DNA of 64,000 nt from Diphasiastrum complanatum. Its lineage: Eukaryota; Streptophyta; Lycopodiopsida; Lycopodiales; Lycopodiaceae. The translations under genes were made by a program, and so were the position numbers. The notes beneath the pieces were generated by a model that saw only the letters and a list, made by a program, of their open reading frames with translations, had not been told where the DNA came from and made no database searches. Positions within the stretch are counted from its first letter, which is position 1; each line of letters opens with the position of its first letter. The stretch spans positions 516,668 to 580,667 of the forward strand of contig CM055093.1 in assembly GCA_029204225.1 (NCBI GenBank). The letters run 5' to 3'. Below are positions 36,073-46,451 of this stretch, one piece after another.

Positions 36073-37072
36073 TTCTTGAAAGAGGTGAATTTTTGGTGGA
36101 ATGGCATTTAGTTGAAGACTTGAAGTCATTGAAATGTATGTTCAATGTATCTCATGGAGCAAATTCGAAACATCCATGTCTATATTGTATGAAATTATCA
36201 AATGACATTTCAAGGAACACAAGAGTTTCAAGAATATTGAAGATCTCAACTGGAAACCAGTACTACCAATCCCTTTACAAAATGTGCATATTTGCACACT
36301 TCATGGAGAGGTGAGGATCATAGAGAAATTAATATATCTTCATATCTTGTTTGCATGGAATACTAAGCCAGAGTCAGCATCAAAACAAGCAATCGCTCGA
36401 TTAGAGGAAGTGTTGTCAAAAGCAGGCCTTTATAAAGGCCATGTTAAAATACAAAAAGATGAAAAGCTTTCGAGAAAAACAGGAAACGTACCCAATAAAC
36501 CTAGCATAGGAGGAGTCAAAGCTCGTCAATTTTTATCAAATCATTCTAAAGAGTCGTCTAAGATCCAATACTCGGTTTGGAAAGATGTTATTTTCACAAC
36601 AGAAGATTTTGAAGATAAAGGTACAACAAGGGTAAAGAAAGTTAAAGTTTGGAAAAAGCTCGATAATATGATTGAAGTGCTTAGAAAAGACACAATTTCA
36701 TATGCAGATGCACTCTATTGGAGAAAACAACAATAGAGTTTGTAGATAAAGTTCGGGTGGCTTGGGGCTCAGATCACATCACCCACTACATGGTAAGATA
36801 CATTTGAACAGTGTCTTACAATTTTATAATTTTAGTATAACTTGCTTGATAGATTCTAACCAATGCATAAATCTTTGATATTGCAGCACATACTAAGGCA
36901 TCATGCATCATTTTTTGCAAAAACGTATGGTAGTTTGAGTATATGGTCCTCACAAGGAATTGAGAAATCACATTGGCAGGCAAGAGCAGCATTTCATCGA
37001 AATACGCAACATGGTGGAACATCCTCAAAAAATAGTTACATCATTCAGCTATTTCAATGGTTTTATAGATGA
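36073..37072 (+). pseudogene. Gene T copy in element B' (3' half)
   Basis: The part with the second acidic motif and CxxC reads VEDLKSLKCMFNVSHGAN and HPCLYCM at 36048-36314. A frameshift follows into TLHGEVRIIEKLIYL (36284-36736), with RLEEVLSKAGLYKGHVKI and SIGGVKARQFLSNHSKES. A last exon begins at 36888 after ATATTGCAG with HILRHHASFFAKTYGSLSIW and SQGIEKSHWQARAAFHRN, the third acidic motif, and ends FQWFYR. The 5' half is missing at the copia junction. Confidence 0.7.
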
Positions 37073-37379
37073 GCTCAAGTTCGATACACAACAAGATCAA
37101 CTGAATATCAAAAATTCAAAAAAGCATGTAAATTTATAAGCCAAAATTCGATTGATGGCATTCAATAAAGATCAAACGCGTGTGATCAAAAATTCTCAAT
37201 TTCACAAATATTAAATGAAAAAGAGTACAGTCATTTTTTTTTCATTGTCTCTAAGGACAATTTTTGATGTGTGGTCATGAAAGAACTTTTTCCTATCATA
37301 CTGATGTATTTTGTAAATAGATGTAAATCTGATGATAGTAAGGACATTGGAATTGTGTTGTCCTTTTTTGCACACACCC

Positions 37380-38192
37380 TTCATAGTCCAACTAAGGCGA
37401 CGAAGTATCTTCTCCATACAACCTCGGAGACCAAAGTCTTTATATTTCAGACTGCCAATAGTAAGTGATTTTGTAGAATATATTCTAGTAATATTTTTAA
37501 TAGGTATTGTAATTCCTTTAGTTTAACTATTATCTCGTGTTTGCAGTAAGCATTGGAGTAAGTATATAATCTCCCTTAGGCAAGATTTAGATGGGATCAT
37601 TAGTCCCATCTATTTAAAGATGAACTCCTTAAAGTCTACCCATGCCGAAATGGACGTGATGTATAGCAGATGTTGCCATTTTTGCCAAGGCCGGATGGGG
37701 CCACTGTAAATAGCCACCTGGAGATTGTTGATGCAGAAGTAAGTATTTCTCATCAAGTATCTGATAGGTAATATGATCTGTTTTTTCAGAGTGCACAACT
37801 AAACTATTATACGTTTTGTGATTGAAGTCAGATCAACAAGATGATGGACATAGGTGTGGATGGTTCTCCATCCGCAATGTACAAGACTTCTTAGAGTGGT
37901 ACATCATGCAATCCGGGGCTCCAGATATACGAAAGGTAAATAGACTAGTGAATGGCCTAACTAAGTTATTCTCGATTTGGTTTCTGATAAGTCAATTGAG
38001 TCGGTTCTTTGGGATTTGCATTATAAATGTCGAGCATTTTCAATGAATGAGATATATGAGTTTCGTCAACAGATGTTGGTGAACTTATTATCTCATGTAA
38101 CACCCAGTCCAGCTGCGGAAATGGGAGACCAATCAAGTCCACAACTGACACTAGTGCAGGGTGGAGATAATCCATATTACTTTGAGCTATAA
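37380..38192 (+). pseudogene. Gene U copy in element B': Ulp1/SENP-like (C48) protease
   Basis: Exon 37547 to about 37680, after TTTGCAG, holds KHWSKYIISLRQDLDG (His codon 37551-37553) and YLKMNSLKSTHAEMD. The Asn (37623-37625) sits where C48 proteases normally have Asp, exactly as in copy A. After a stop-containing stretch the next exon, 37832-37935, holds QQDDGHRCGWFSIRN, the Gln/Cys motif, and ends at GTAAAT. The final exon, 37992-38192, keeps phase 0 (SIESVLWDLHYKCRAFS) and ends NPYYFEL. The last two exons look intact; a TAA near 37680 may be intronic. An upstream open stretch ending QSLYISDCQ at about 37460 before a GTAAGT donor is probably the preceding exon. Confidence 0.6.
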
Positions 38193-38225
38193 ATAATAGA
38201 TTAAATAGATATATACATTTTTTAT

Positions 38226-38830
38226 GTAATGCCCTATGAATAATTATGGGCATATAGAAAGATAGAGACAATGAGAAAAAAACATCCATTGTTAAATACA
38301 GGACACACATGTACATTCTCAGAAAATGAGAAATATATTGATATTTATGAGAGCTTTTACAAAGAGAGGCAAGACTAGACCAATAGGATTCAAAGGCCAG
38401 GGTCCTCCTCTCTACTATAAAAAGGGACCAACTCGAGTTGCTCCTCATGTTCATTTTCTCATTTCAATAAAGCAGATTGGTTCTCTTTAGAAATGGATTG
38501 ATGAATGTCCTTGCTCTTCCTCTCTTTTCCTCCATTTCTCATGCTTCCTTTGTATTTGCTAATTGTTGGATTTGATCATTATTGGGATTGCTATTTCTTA
38601 TGCTTTTTGTGAGAGAGAAAAGGAGAGAGAGAAGAGTAAGTTTCTATCATTGTTGTGGATTTAGGGTTGATGGAAGTAGGGTTAATGGATGTTAGTGTTA
38701 GATCCTCCATTCATGTTGAAATCTGAACTATACTATCGCTCTCATGGGAACGAACCTACGCGTGACAACTAACTCCGTCTCTTTGATGCTAGATTGACTA
38801 GATCTTGGATTCAGGTTAGGCAAGGAAAGA
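38226..38830 (+). repeat. LTR-like sequence, plus orientation
   Basis: It contains a TATA box (CTATAAAAAGGG, about 38413-38424) and a polyadenylation-type signal (CAATAAAG, about 38465). Its part from about 38530 to 38760 matches the reverse complement of about 40260-40500: GCTAATTGTTGGATTTGATN, ATGCTTTTTGTGAGAGAGAA and ATCGCTCTCATGGGA. The exact ends are uncertain. Confidence 0.55.
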
Positions 38831-40189
38831 AACCCACTACAGTTTGCATCTCATTTTGTGTGTAGATGCTGATTTTTCTACATTGGCAGGATTGTTAGTT
38901 TGCTCCTTATTGTAACCAGAGATTAGGGACATGGATTAGTTCTTGAATGACCTGAAATAGATAGTGACTTCAGGCAAAAAGTGTCTTTCGGCAACTTGCA
39001 CAAGCACTTTTGGGGGATCTTAATGCCTGCAAACAATAAAAAGCAGCTGTGCGAGTTGGTTTTAGGCAGATTCTTGATTTTTTGTACGTGGACAGAAACA
39101 AATATTTTCAAATTTTGATCTTAGAACTTTTGAAGAAGTACTCGCCCACCTAATTTTTGGATAGAGAACAATGTTTTTGTGGCTAGGAAGGCAAGGCGAG
39201 TGGTGCCATTGAGTAGTTTTAGTAAAAAATCAAATTTTCAACTTTTGGGTTCAGTCTCTGCCAAGAAGGTGAGTATTGTGAAGGCAAGATCCACTCCTCC
39301 TTGCATAAGGTCATCTTGTTGCTAACACAAATGAAAAAATGTTATTAAGAAACCCTAGATTAACCACTATGGCTCCCCCCCCAACTAGTCGCTAAGATTT
39401 TTTAAATCTAATGATGAAACCCTAATCTTCCTTGAATCCCAACCCTTAATTTGAGGTTTTCCCTTCCAAACTAAGGTGGCTATTCTATCCTCTCTCTTGA
39501 GGATTACCCAACCAAGAGGAGGCAACTAACTCAATAATACATTCCATACAATAGTTTACAACCAAAGGGAAGATCCACAATGGAGAGACACAAGAGAGAT
39601 GGGAAGATCCAAAATGTAGAATTCCTCTACAAGTGTCACCTACAAATCAGCTCTCCACATTGACTTATACTTGGAGGCCCTTGTTTTACAAAGAACCGTC
39701 AAAACTCGAAACTTGATAATTTAGCTAAGCTACAAGCCGTAGTAATTAAGTATAGAACTAAGTCACTTACAAAAAGGTTCCGTGGGACAAACCCCCAATG
39801 GTCCATATACGACTTATTCTTATAAGTTAGGTTCCATGGGACAGACCCCCAATGGACCTAAGCTAGAGCCGCTTTAATTATATAGCTTGAACTTATTTGA
39901 ATTACAATATGGCTAGAATATTCGTAGGGAATATTAGCCTACACTTGGTGTATCTTCCAATAGACAAGTTAGTGTATCTTCCAATAGGGTGTGGACAATT
40001 GGCAAGAAAGGCTTGAAGTGCATGACAATTGGCAAAATCCCATCTTGGAGGGGGACCATTGGGGGTTGGCTATAATAAGGAGCTCACTCTTTGTATTTTT
40101 GTGGTTAGTAATTTTGGAGTTGGATTCATATGAGTGGAGAGGTTCATGAGATTTGTTTGAGAGTATATTGTGGTTATTGTTGTTATGTG
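38831..40189. other. Intergenic between two inverted LTRs
   Basis: No gene is recognised. A 25-26 bp word (AGGTTCCRTGGGACARACCC) is directly repeated at about 39774 and 39829. A poly-C run lies at about 39375. Confidence 0.45.
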
Positions 40190-40918
40190 TTGTGGGGCTA
40201 TTTCCTACCCTAGCCTCAGCCTAAGATCCAAGCACACAAGCAACAAGGAGACAAGGTTAGATGTCACGTGGATGTTCGATCCCATGAGAGCGATAACATA
40301 GATCAAAATCCAGTATGCATTGATGATCCACAACTAACACTAAGATCCATTAACGCTATCAATAAACACTACGACCATTAACACTACAATTCACAATGAT
40401 GAAAGCTTACCCTTCTCTCTCACAAAAAGCATAAGCAAATCCAACAATAATCAAATCCAACAATTAGCAACCACAAAGAAAGCATGAGAGATGGAGAAAA
40501 AGAGATAGAGAGCAAGGACATTCCACATTCATTCCATAAGAGGGCCAACCAGCTTGTATTGAAATGAAAAGAGAACATGTACATTGATTTGAAATTGTTA
40601 CTTATATAGGAAATTGAGGAGATGGGTGTCCCAATTCCTATTGGCTACTCTAAACCTAAGAATTCAAATAGTAGAGGGAACTCATTCATTAATTGGAGGA
40701 CCCAATTTGAAAATGAATTCTGGTGAGAACCCCTACTTATTCACTAACTTGACTATTAGGCCCTGCAACATTAAAAGTCCTGCATAATTGGCCTAAAGTC
40801 CTTTTATTGGCTTTCTAATTATCAAATCTCTATGTGATCATCGGGTTGGACTTACACACGTAGGGTGCCAAATTAACTAGGGTTAGGGTTTCCTTGGGAT
40901 CCTCAACCTTCCAACAAT
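40190..40918 (-). repeat. LTR in minus orientation with adjoining polypurine tract
   Basis: On the minus strand the sequence TGGTGGGGGATAT (a polypurine tract) is followed by TGTTGGAAGGTTGAGGATCC at about 40917, an LTR start. Its 3' part is the inverted match of 38.5-38.8 kb. By orientation this is the 3' LTR of the gag-like remnant that lies upstream on the same strand at 41.0-42.8 kb. Confidence 0.5.
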
Positions 40919-40999
40919 ATCCCCCACCAACACTGGTGGTGGTCCCATGACACCTTGCGAGATTATTTATTTTGGGCTCTGATTGGCCTCTCGTCGCAC

Positions 41000-42860
41000 C
41001 TTTATAAGGTGGTATTGCACCTTCTCCATGAATTCCAGGCGCTCAGTGCTGAAAAAAAATTTGTGCAGTAAAAAACACTTATTCCTCTCGGCAATCCAAT
41101 TGGAGGTTGTCCAACCTGTAAATCTGGACTCCAATGCGCCGCCCAGCATCGCAGCTCGATAGTATAATCTGGCCAATGACAGCTGATCTGGACTTTGTCG
41201 AATGCCATCGGGACATTCAGATTAAAAGCCAACACTGGAAGGCAATCATCCCATCTTGGTGATATGGACACCAACATTGTCAAGTCGTTTGCAAAGAGCA
41301 TAGATTGCCTAACAGTTGGATCTAACAAATTTCTATATTCTGCAGCATACAATTGTAGGGCCCAGTTGAAGTCAACTGTTGTACTTTTGATAGATGATGG
41401 GCCAATTTGGGGTGTGGATGTTCACTTGTCCCACTGGAATCTCCAAATCTTTCCATTTATTACTTCTCGGCATTGGCATATAATATGGATCTACCTACAA
41501 TTGGCGAGGGCTGGCGACATAGCTCACGATGGAATCTGGAGCTTTTTCAAAGACTGTCTTCCACCACACTGGTTGCTCTCCCAATGTTGGTAGTTTATCA
41601 ATTTCTTTTTTGGCCTCGATCTCAAAGGACTTAAACTTTATTACTCATCCATCCCTCGAGGACTAGTGCAGATGTTGTTGTAGAAAGACTTGGATCTGGT
41701 CCTTGATGGTGATCAGCTTCTGGAATAACGACCTGGCCCTGGAAGTAGATGGACCTTCTTCTGTGGCCTGTGCATTTGGTGCTGCATCTTCTTGAGTATC
41801 TACATCTCTCCCTTGATCCATGCCTGTATCCCATCCTCCCTGATCTTGTGTCTAAGGCGAGAACTGTGGCATAACCGAAACTTGAATCTGGGGATTCGAC
41901 TCCAAGACTTGAGCGACTGCCTTTTTGTAATCTTTGATAATTGTCTTTGCCTTGGCCAACTCAGTCAATGTCGTACATTTGAAATTATCAAATCTGACTT
42001 GAAACTCTACCAATGAGGTTAATTAGGTTTCAACCTTCTTGAACAGGTAGTGGATTTCATCCAGTGAGACTGGACGATCAGGTTCTGTGTCTAAAAGTAA
42101 GAGTCTCTTTCAAGGGTGGTCGCATCCAATTCACCTTGAAGGCACTCTTAATCAAACGCAGCCATATCCAGTTGCCTCTAAAGTAGCAACACTTGTTGTT
42201 TGGCATCTTGGACGGCTTTTTCCACTTGATCTTGCATTGTCGTCAATGTATTCTAGAGAGTTGCCATGTAACCTTCCAATATTTCGGCTGAATTCTAGGC
42301 TTTTTTCATCTCCTTTTCTAACGTAGCTTCATGTTGTTTGGCGATCTTTAACTCTCGATTCAACTGGATTACCTTTTGGCTGATCAAGGTGTTCTCAGAT
42401 CCCAACTTAGAGATTATCTTGTCCATATCCTTCTTTTCATCCAACATAGTCTAGATCATGCACGCAAGGTTATTGACTAAACCTACTGCATCACCAGAAT
42501 GCACATGTGTTGCAGTGGTAGCAGTAGCAATAGGAACAAGAACTGAAGGTATTATGCTCGTTTGGCATTGAGGTCTTGCCAGTGGCTCTATTTCCTCGAA
42601 AAGGTCTTCTTCTTCATATCCGTCAAAGAACCGTGGCATCGAACTTCTTTGGTGATTTGACTGCATGGATGACCTGAATGGTGTCTGGTGTCTGATTTGC
42701 TTGATCTTGTTGATTGATCTGAAAAGATGGATAACAAACATTAGCATCATCATAAAACTGATCGAATCCTTTTTGAGAGACTTGGGGATCAAAGGGTCCA
42801 GGGCTAGAGAGGCATCACAAAAATTTCATTTGGATCGGAATCATCAAACATATCCATGAA
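41000..42860 (-). mobile_element. Degenerate gag-like internal region of an LTR element
   Basis: The minus strand starts near 42792 with an open frame (FDGYEEEDLFEEIEPLARPQ) and continues through many stops as a heptad-rich coiled coil (KKDMDKIISKLGSEN, KVIQLNRELKIAKQHEATLE). A Ser/Arg-rich stretch and a last open piece (41352-41002, LFANDLTMLVSISPRWDDCL) precede the polypurine tract and LTR. No protease or polymerase is seen, so it may be a gag-only, non-autonomous element. The assignment rests on layout, not on a recognised domain. Confidence 0.4.
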
Positions 42861-43615
42861 TGTTGAGGGTATGTCAGTGTAAATAAATCAATCAGCTGAA
42901 AATAGTTGTGAAGGTCGTGACATCCTGCGTGTATAAGCCCATGGCCCAATGAGCACTTGTAAATAAATAATTTTGGCAATAAACTTGACTTTGGGCCATG
43001 TAATTAAAATAATATTAGAAGGCCAAAGTTAAACTTAAGTTAAGTTACTAAGTTTTTTGGGATTAGTCAAAAGTCAAATGGTGGTAGGTGGGGTGTGTTT
43101 CTTCCTACACCATAGATTCATTTGTGTTTCTTGTGGATGGTGTGGATTACAATCCCATCCTTTGCAAGTAGCCAATAGGAAGCAAGGGGCAAGGGCCACC
43201 CCAAAGATAAAAAGACACCATTTTGTAGCCCATAATTTCTATGCCTAATAGAGAGGATGAGACTCTACTATTTTATGAGCTCAAGCATCCTCATTTGCTA
43301 ATCAATCTTGCTTATGCTTTTGTTGTGATTTGCTTATTGTTTTAGTTTCCATTGTTTTTGCTTTATGCTAGTTAAAGTTTCTCCATAAGCATGACATTGA
43401 GAATTTGAGCTAACCTCCATCTCTACCCTCTTCTCTCCCCCTATCTCTCTCTCTTTCGCTATTCTACCTCTATCTCTCTCTCTCTTCTTTATTCACCCTC
43501 TATCAAGATGAATGCATGTGGTTAGAGTTAGTGGATTAGAGTTAGGGAAAAGAGTAGAATGAATCTAAATCTAGCAACTTGACATAGCTAGAGTTAGAAT
43601 TAAAGTAGAATCACT
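42861..43615. other. Intergenic, no gene seen
   Basis: AT-rich sequence with CT-rich simple repeats at about 43420-43490. It is possibly decayed retroelement sequence. Confidence 0.35.
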
Positions 43616-44690
43616 ATGTTACTGCAATGTGGGTCCTACCGGTTGATAAGGATCAGTTGGCCTCACCACGAGGCAAGTCGACGGGACACGCGTCCCACCA
43701 ACGGCAACCTGGGTCATGCATGGGTTGCCTGAGTGAACAACTATATGTACAGTGTAATTTCATTTTGAGAAATATAGTTGCTATGTGGGCTTGCGGTGGA
43801 GAGTGTTTTCTGTCTATGTTACTGTGTAGCATGATCTGTGTTCCTGTTCAAAGCAAACTCTAAGTTGGTTTCAGAGCCAGGGAGTGTACATAGTACAACA
43901 TCGTCGTTGAAGAGAGCTTCGGGAGCACTGTCTTTTGAGAGTTTGGGGTTTACGACGAGTTGAAGACGGAAGGAGAAACACTGGTGTAGAGAGTTTAGCA
44001 CACAGAAGCTTGTTGAGCTTGAGACTGTGTGAGGATTCAGAGACAAGGGTTGTCGACTGAATCAGAACCTCAGCAAACGGAATTTTGTAATTCCGAAGCA
44101 GGCTATTTGGTGTTTGCAGTCAGTGTGCATTCAATCGGACATCGTTTGACAAACGGATTGAAGCATCAGAGTTCTAGCAGTAGGACGACCTCAAAACAAG
44201 AGGATAGGTTGTCAGAACACTGTGAATTGGAGGCTAAAAAGATATTTGTGTGAAAAACCTTGGTCTAGAGTTTGGGAGCACAAAATCAGAGATTTCTCTC
44301 TATTCTGAACCATTTTGCAAGCTACAAAAACCCAGAGGAGGGCGTCCTAGCATTGCGAATCAGGTCTAAAGTGGTCGTGGACAGCCGCGCTTTTGTCGTG
44401 AAGCAATCAGAATACTTTGGTGGCAGCCATAGCTACAGTTCGTGTAAGAGAGAGAGTCAGAGGAGGTCGCGGGTCTGTTCACGAGAGGAACCAAGACAAA
44501 CGCATAGTGCTTTGGAGTGGACAGCGTTTGCAAGAGTTTCCATTAGTGCACAGAAGTACTCAGAACCGTTGGATAAAGAACTTTCAAGATCGATGGCTGA
44601 GATCGCACTACCCAGGAGAGATATCCACAGTTGGATCAGAATCGACCATTGGATGGAGTTTGAAGGGTTGTTGAAGAGGGCCCTGAAAAA
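43616..44690 (+). mobile_element. LTR/leader fragment with tRNA-Met-type primer-binding site
   Basis: TTGGTTTCAGAGCC at 43865-43878 is one base from the TTGGTATCAGAGC primer-binding site used by copia elements. Sequence to its left is LTR-like and sequence to its right (to about 44690) is a long leader with overlapping open frames but no recognisable gag. The 3' part of the element is missing, cut near the start of element C. Confidence 0.5.
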
Positions 44691-45113
44691 CTGAAGTGCA
44701 TTTTGGCCTTTAACTTCATTAAAGATTTTCAAAGTAAAAGTTGAATTGGGTCCCTTCACAAGTGAAGAGTGAAGTTTCTTCAAAGTGAAGAAACAATTCA
44801 AAAACAAGGAAAATCTCTATTTTTGGGTCATTTGCCCATTTTGACCCACACGAAAGGCTATAACCTCCAAACAAAGGGCACCCGGACTGTACCTGCAAGT
44901 ACGGTATAGCAAAACAGAGAGATTGCAGCGGAGAAAGTGTTCAGAGTGTGCCAAAAGTGACTTCACCATTCCACTGGGCACGTAGTTGAGAGTTGACAAT
45001 GATATTTTATTGGATGTGGTTGTTGCTGATAGAACCATACAGTCACATTGTAGGTCTCACCTCTTTTATTCTTGTGTTAACTATTATGTTTGAATTATTA
45101 TTATGTCATTGTA

Positions 45114-46095
45114 ATGGATAATAATGTTGCATTAATGCCTGGTGCAGATGTCTTTTCTTCAAATAGCTTCGACTGGCAAAACGTGAAGTCCTTCACTGGA
45201 AAATTCTCTGTCATACACGCCAAATATGGAGAACTAATATATGGTGGGTTGGCATCCTCTGCCCTGATCAAAATGGGCATTTTCTTTTACAATCACATGT
45301 ACGAAGTTCAAAAAAAAAAATTGGCCAAGGCAAATTAGCACCAACTTCTGAGCCTGCGATCAATTCTCACGAGTGGCCATATGTTGACCAACTGACTATT
45401 GAATTAACGAAGAGACAACTTCTCAAAGAGATTATTGGTAATATGAAGCCAACATTCGGATCCAAACGAGTCTACACTAGCATCTCTGTGCTGATCACCG
45501 TATTTGTTGCCATATTTAAGGCGGTCCCCTTTAGGAAAACAAACACGATGTGGGCATGGAAAGCAACAGAATCATCACTATTGGACAACATATTTGTCGC
45601 ATGGGATTCAAAGGAAATGGAACATAAAGGAGATTTAATAAGGTGTAAGCTCTCTTGTAAAACAATGACCATAAGGTATCATATTTCACGTCAAACATGC
45701 TCCTTAAGTTTCATTTATAGGCGATATAAGTTTGGTCATGGCCGATGGGACCCTCTGGATGCAGAGACAAATCAACAAGAAGTGGAGATATCCATACATT
45801 TGCCCCATGATGAAATACGAGAAATTCATATAAATAAGGAGTGCAGCCTAGAAGATCTTCGGCATATGCTTGGATTGACTTTTGTTGATGTGCTAGTAGA
45901 TTTTGTCTTCACTCGTAATGGACAAAATGTGAGTCCCTAATTTCCATCAGATTCCTGAATTTTAAATTGTAATGTTGAATAAATATAGGATTATTAACTT
46001 TGTGTCTGGTTTTGCAGATACGGAGACGAGCCGAAAAAAATCATGAATGTGTTTCATTTTTACAAACAGGGACATTAGGAGTCCAATGGGAATAA
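45114..46095 (+). pseudogene. Gene G copy in element C (unknown protein, possible beta-grasp C-terminus)
   Basis: Starting MDNNVALMPGADVFSSNSFD, the frame runs into an 11-A run at 45310-45320, where one base shifts it. The downstream frame continues IGQGKLAPTSEPAINSHEWP and PYVDQLTIELTKRQLLKEI, then 45443-45928. The C-terminal part (EVEISIHLPHDEIREIHINK, SLEDLRHMLGL, FVFTRNGQN) resembles a ubiquitin-like or PB1-type beta-grasp fold, which is only a suggestion. A perfect donor (AAT then GTGAGT at 45929) leads to exon 2 at 46018-46095 (IRRRAEKNHECVSF...VQWE). The intron is at the same place in copy A. The frameshift in a homopolymer could be an assembly error. Confidence 0.5.
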
Positions 46096-46329
46096 AGGAT
46101 TTAATCTAATGGAAAATAGAAAACACAATTAGTTGGTTGTGTTTTGACTCCATTCTAATATATTTGGTTACGTTTTGACGTTACTTTTGCGTTGTCACAT
46201 TTTATATGTCTGTTAATACATTTGTGGATGTCCAAGAATTTTTACTCATGAGCCTAGACAAGAACATATATATTTGGAAAAGAGGCCAAAACTTTTATAG
46301 GGGCACTTACTAAAAATAGAACCCTTCAC

Positions 46330-46336
46330 TATATAA
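46330..46336 (+). promoter_or_regulatory. TATA box of the histone-like gene
   Basis: The sequence CACTATATAAGGGTG lies 122 nt before the ATG at 46452 and 134 nt before that at 46464. A CT-rich stretch about 25-35 nt downstream (TCATTTCTCC) suits a transcription start. The box resembles the one before gene X (CTCTATATAAGAGTG). Confidence 0.6.
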
Positions 46337-46451
46337 GGGTGCTTGGGTCCTCATTTCTCCACTTCATCCCTTGAGTGTCAGAGTGTCAGTTTTTTTAAAT
46401 TCTCTGTTTTTCATCTCTCGTGTTCTCTGATACGTTTTCAGAGGCTAACCA

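Larger units (their letters stand above)
36073..38192 (+). mobile_element. Element B': third copy, genes T (partial) and U
   Basis: It starts in the middle of gene T at the copia junction and holds the rest of T (36073 to about 37070). The Ulp1-like gene U follows on the same strand (about 37380-38192). This T-then-U order in the same orientation is the same as in element A. The right boundary is placed just after the U stop codon, where LTR-like sequence begins. Confidence 0.6.

Noticed and set aside
44674-44697. GAAGAGGGCCCTGAAAAACTG resembling the left inverted repeat of element A, as a possible end of element C
   Set aside because: It lies inside a retroelement leader, and no inverted partner with the right orientation was found near 52.6-52.9 kb; the match is short.
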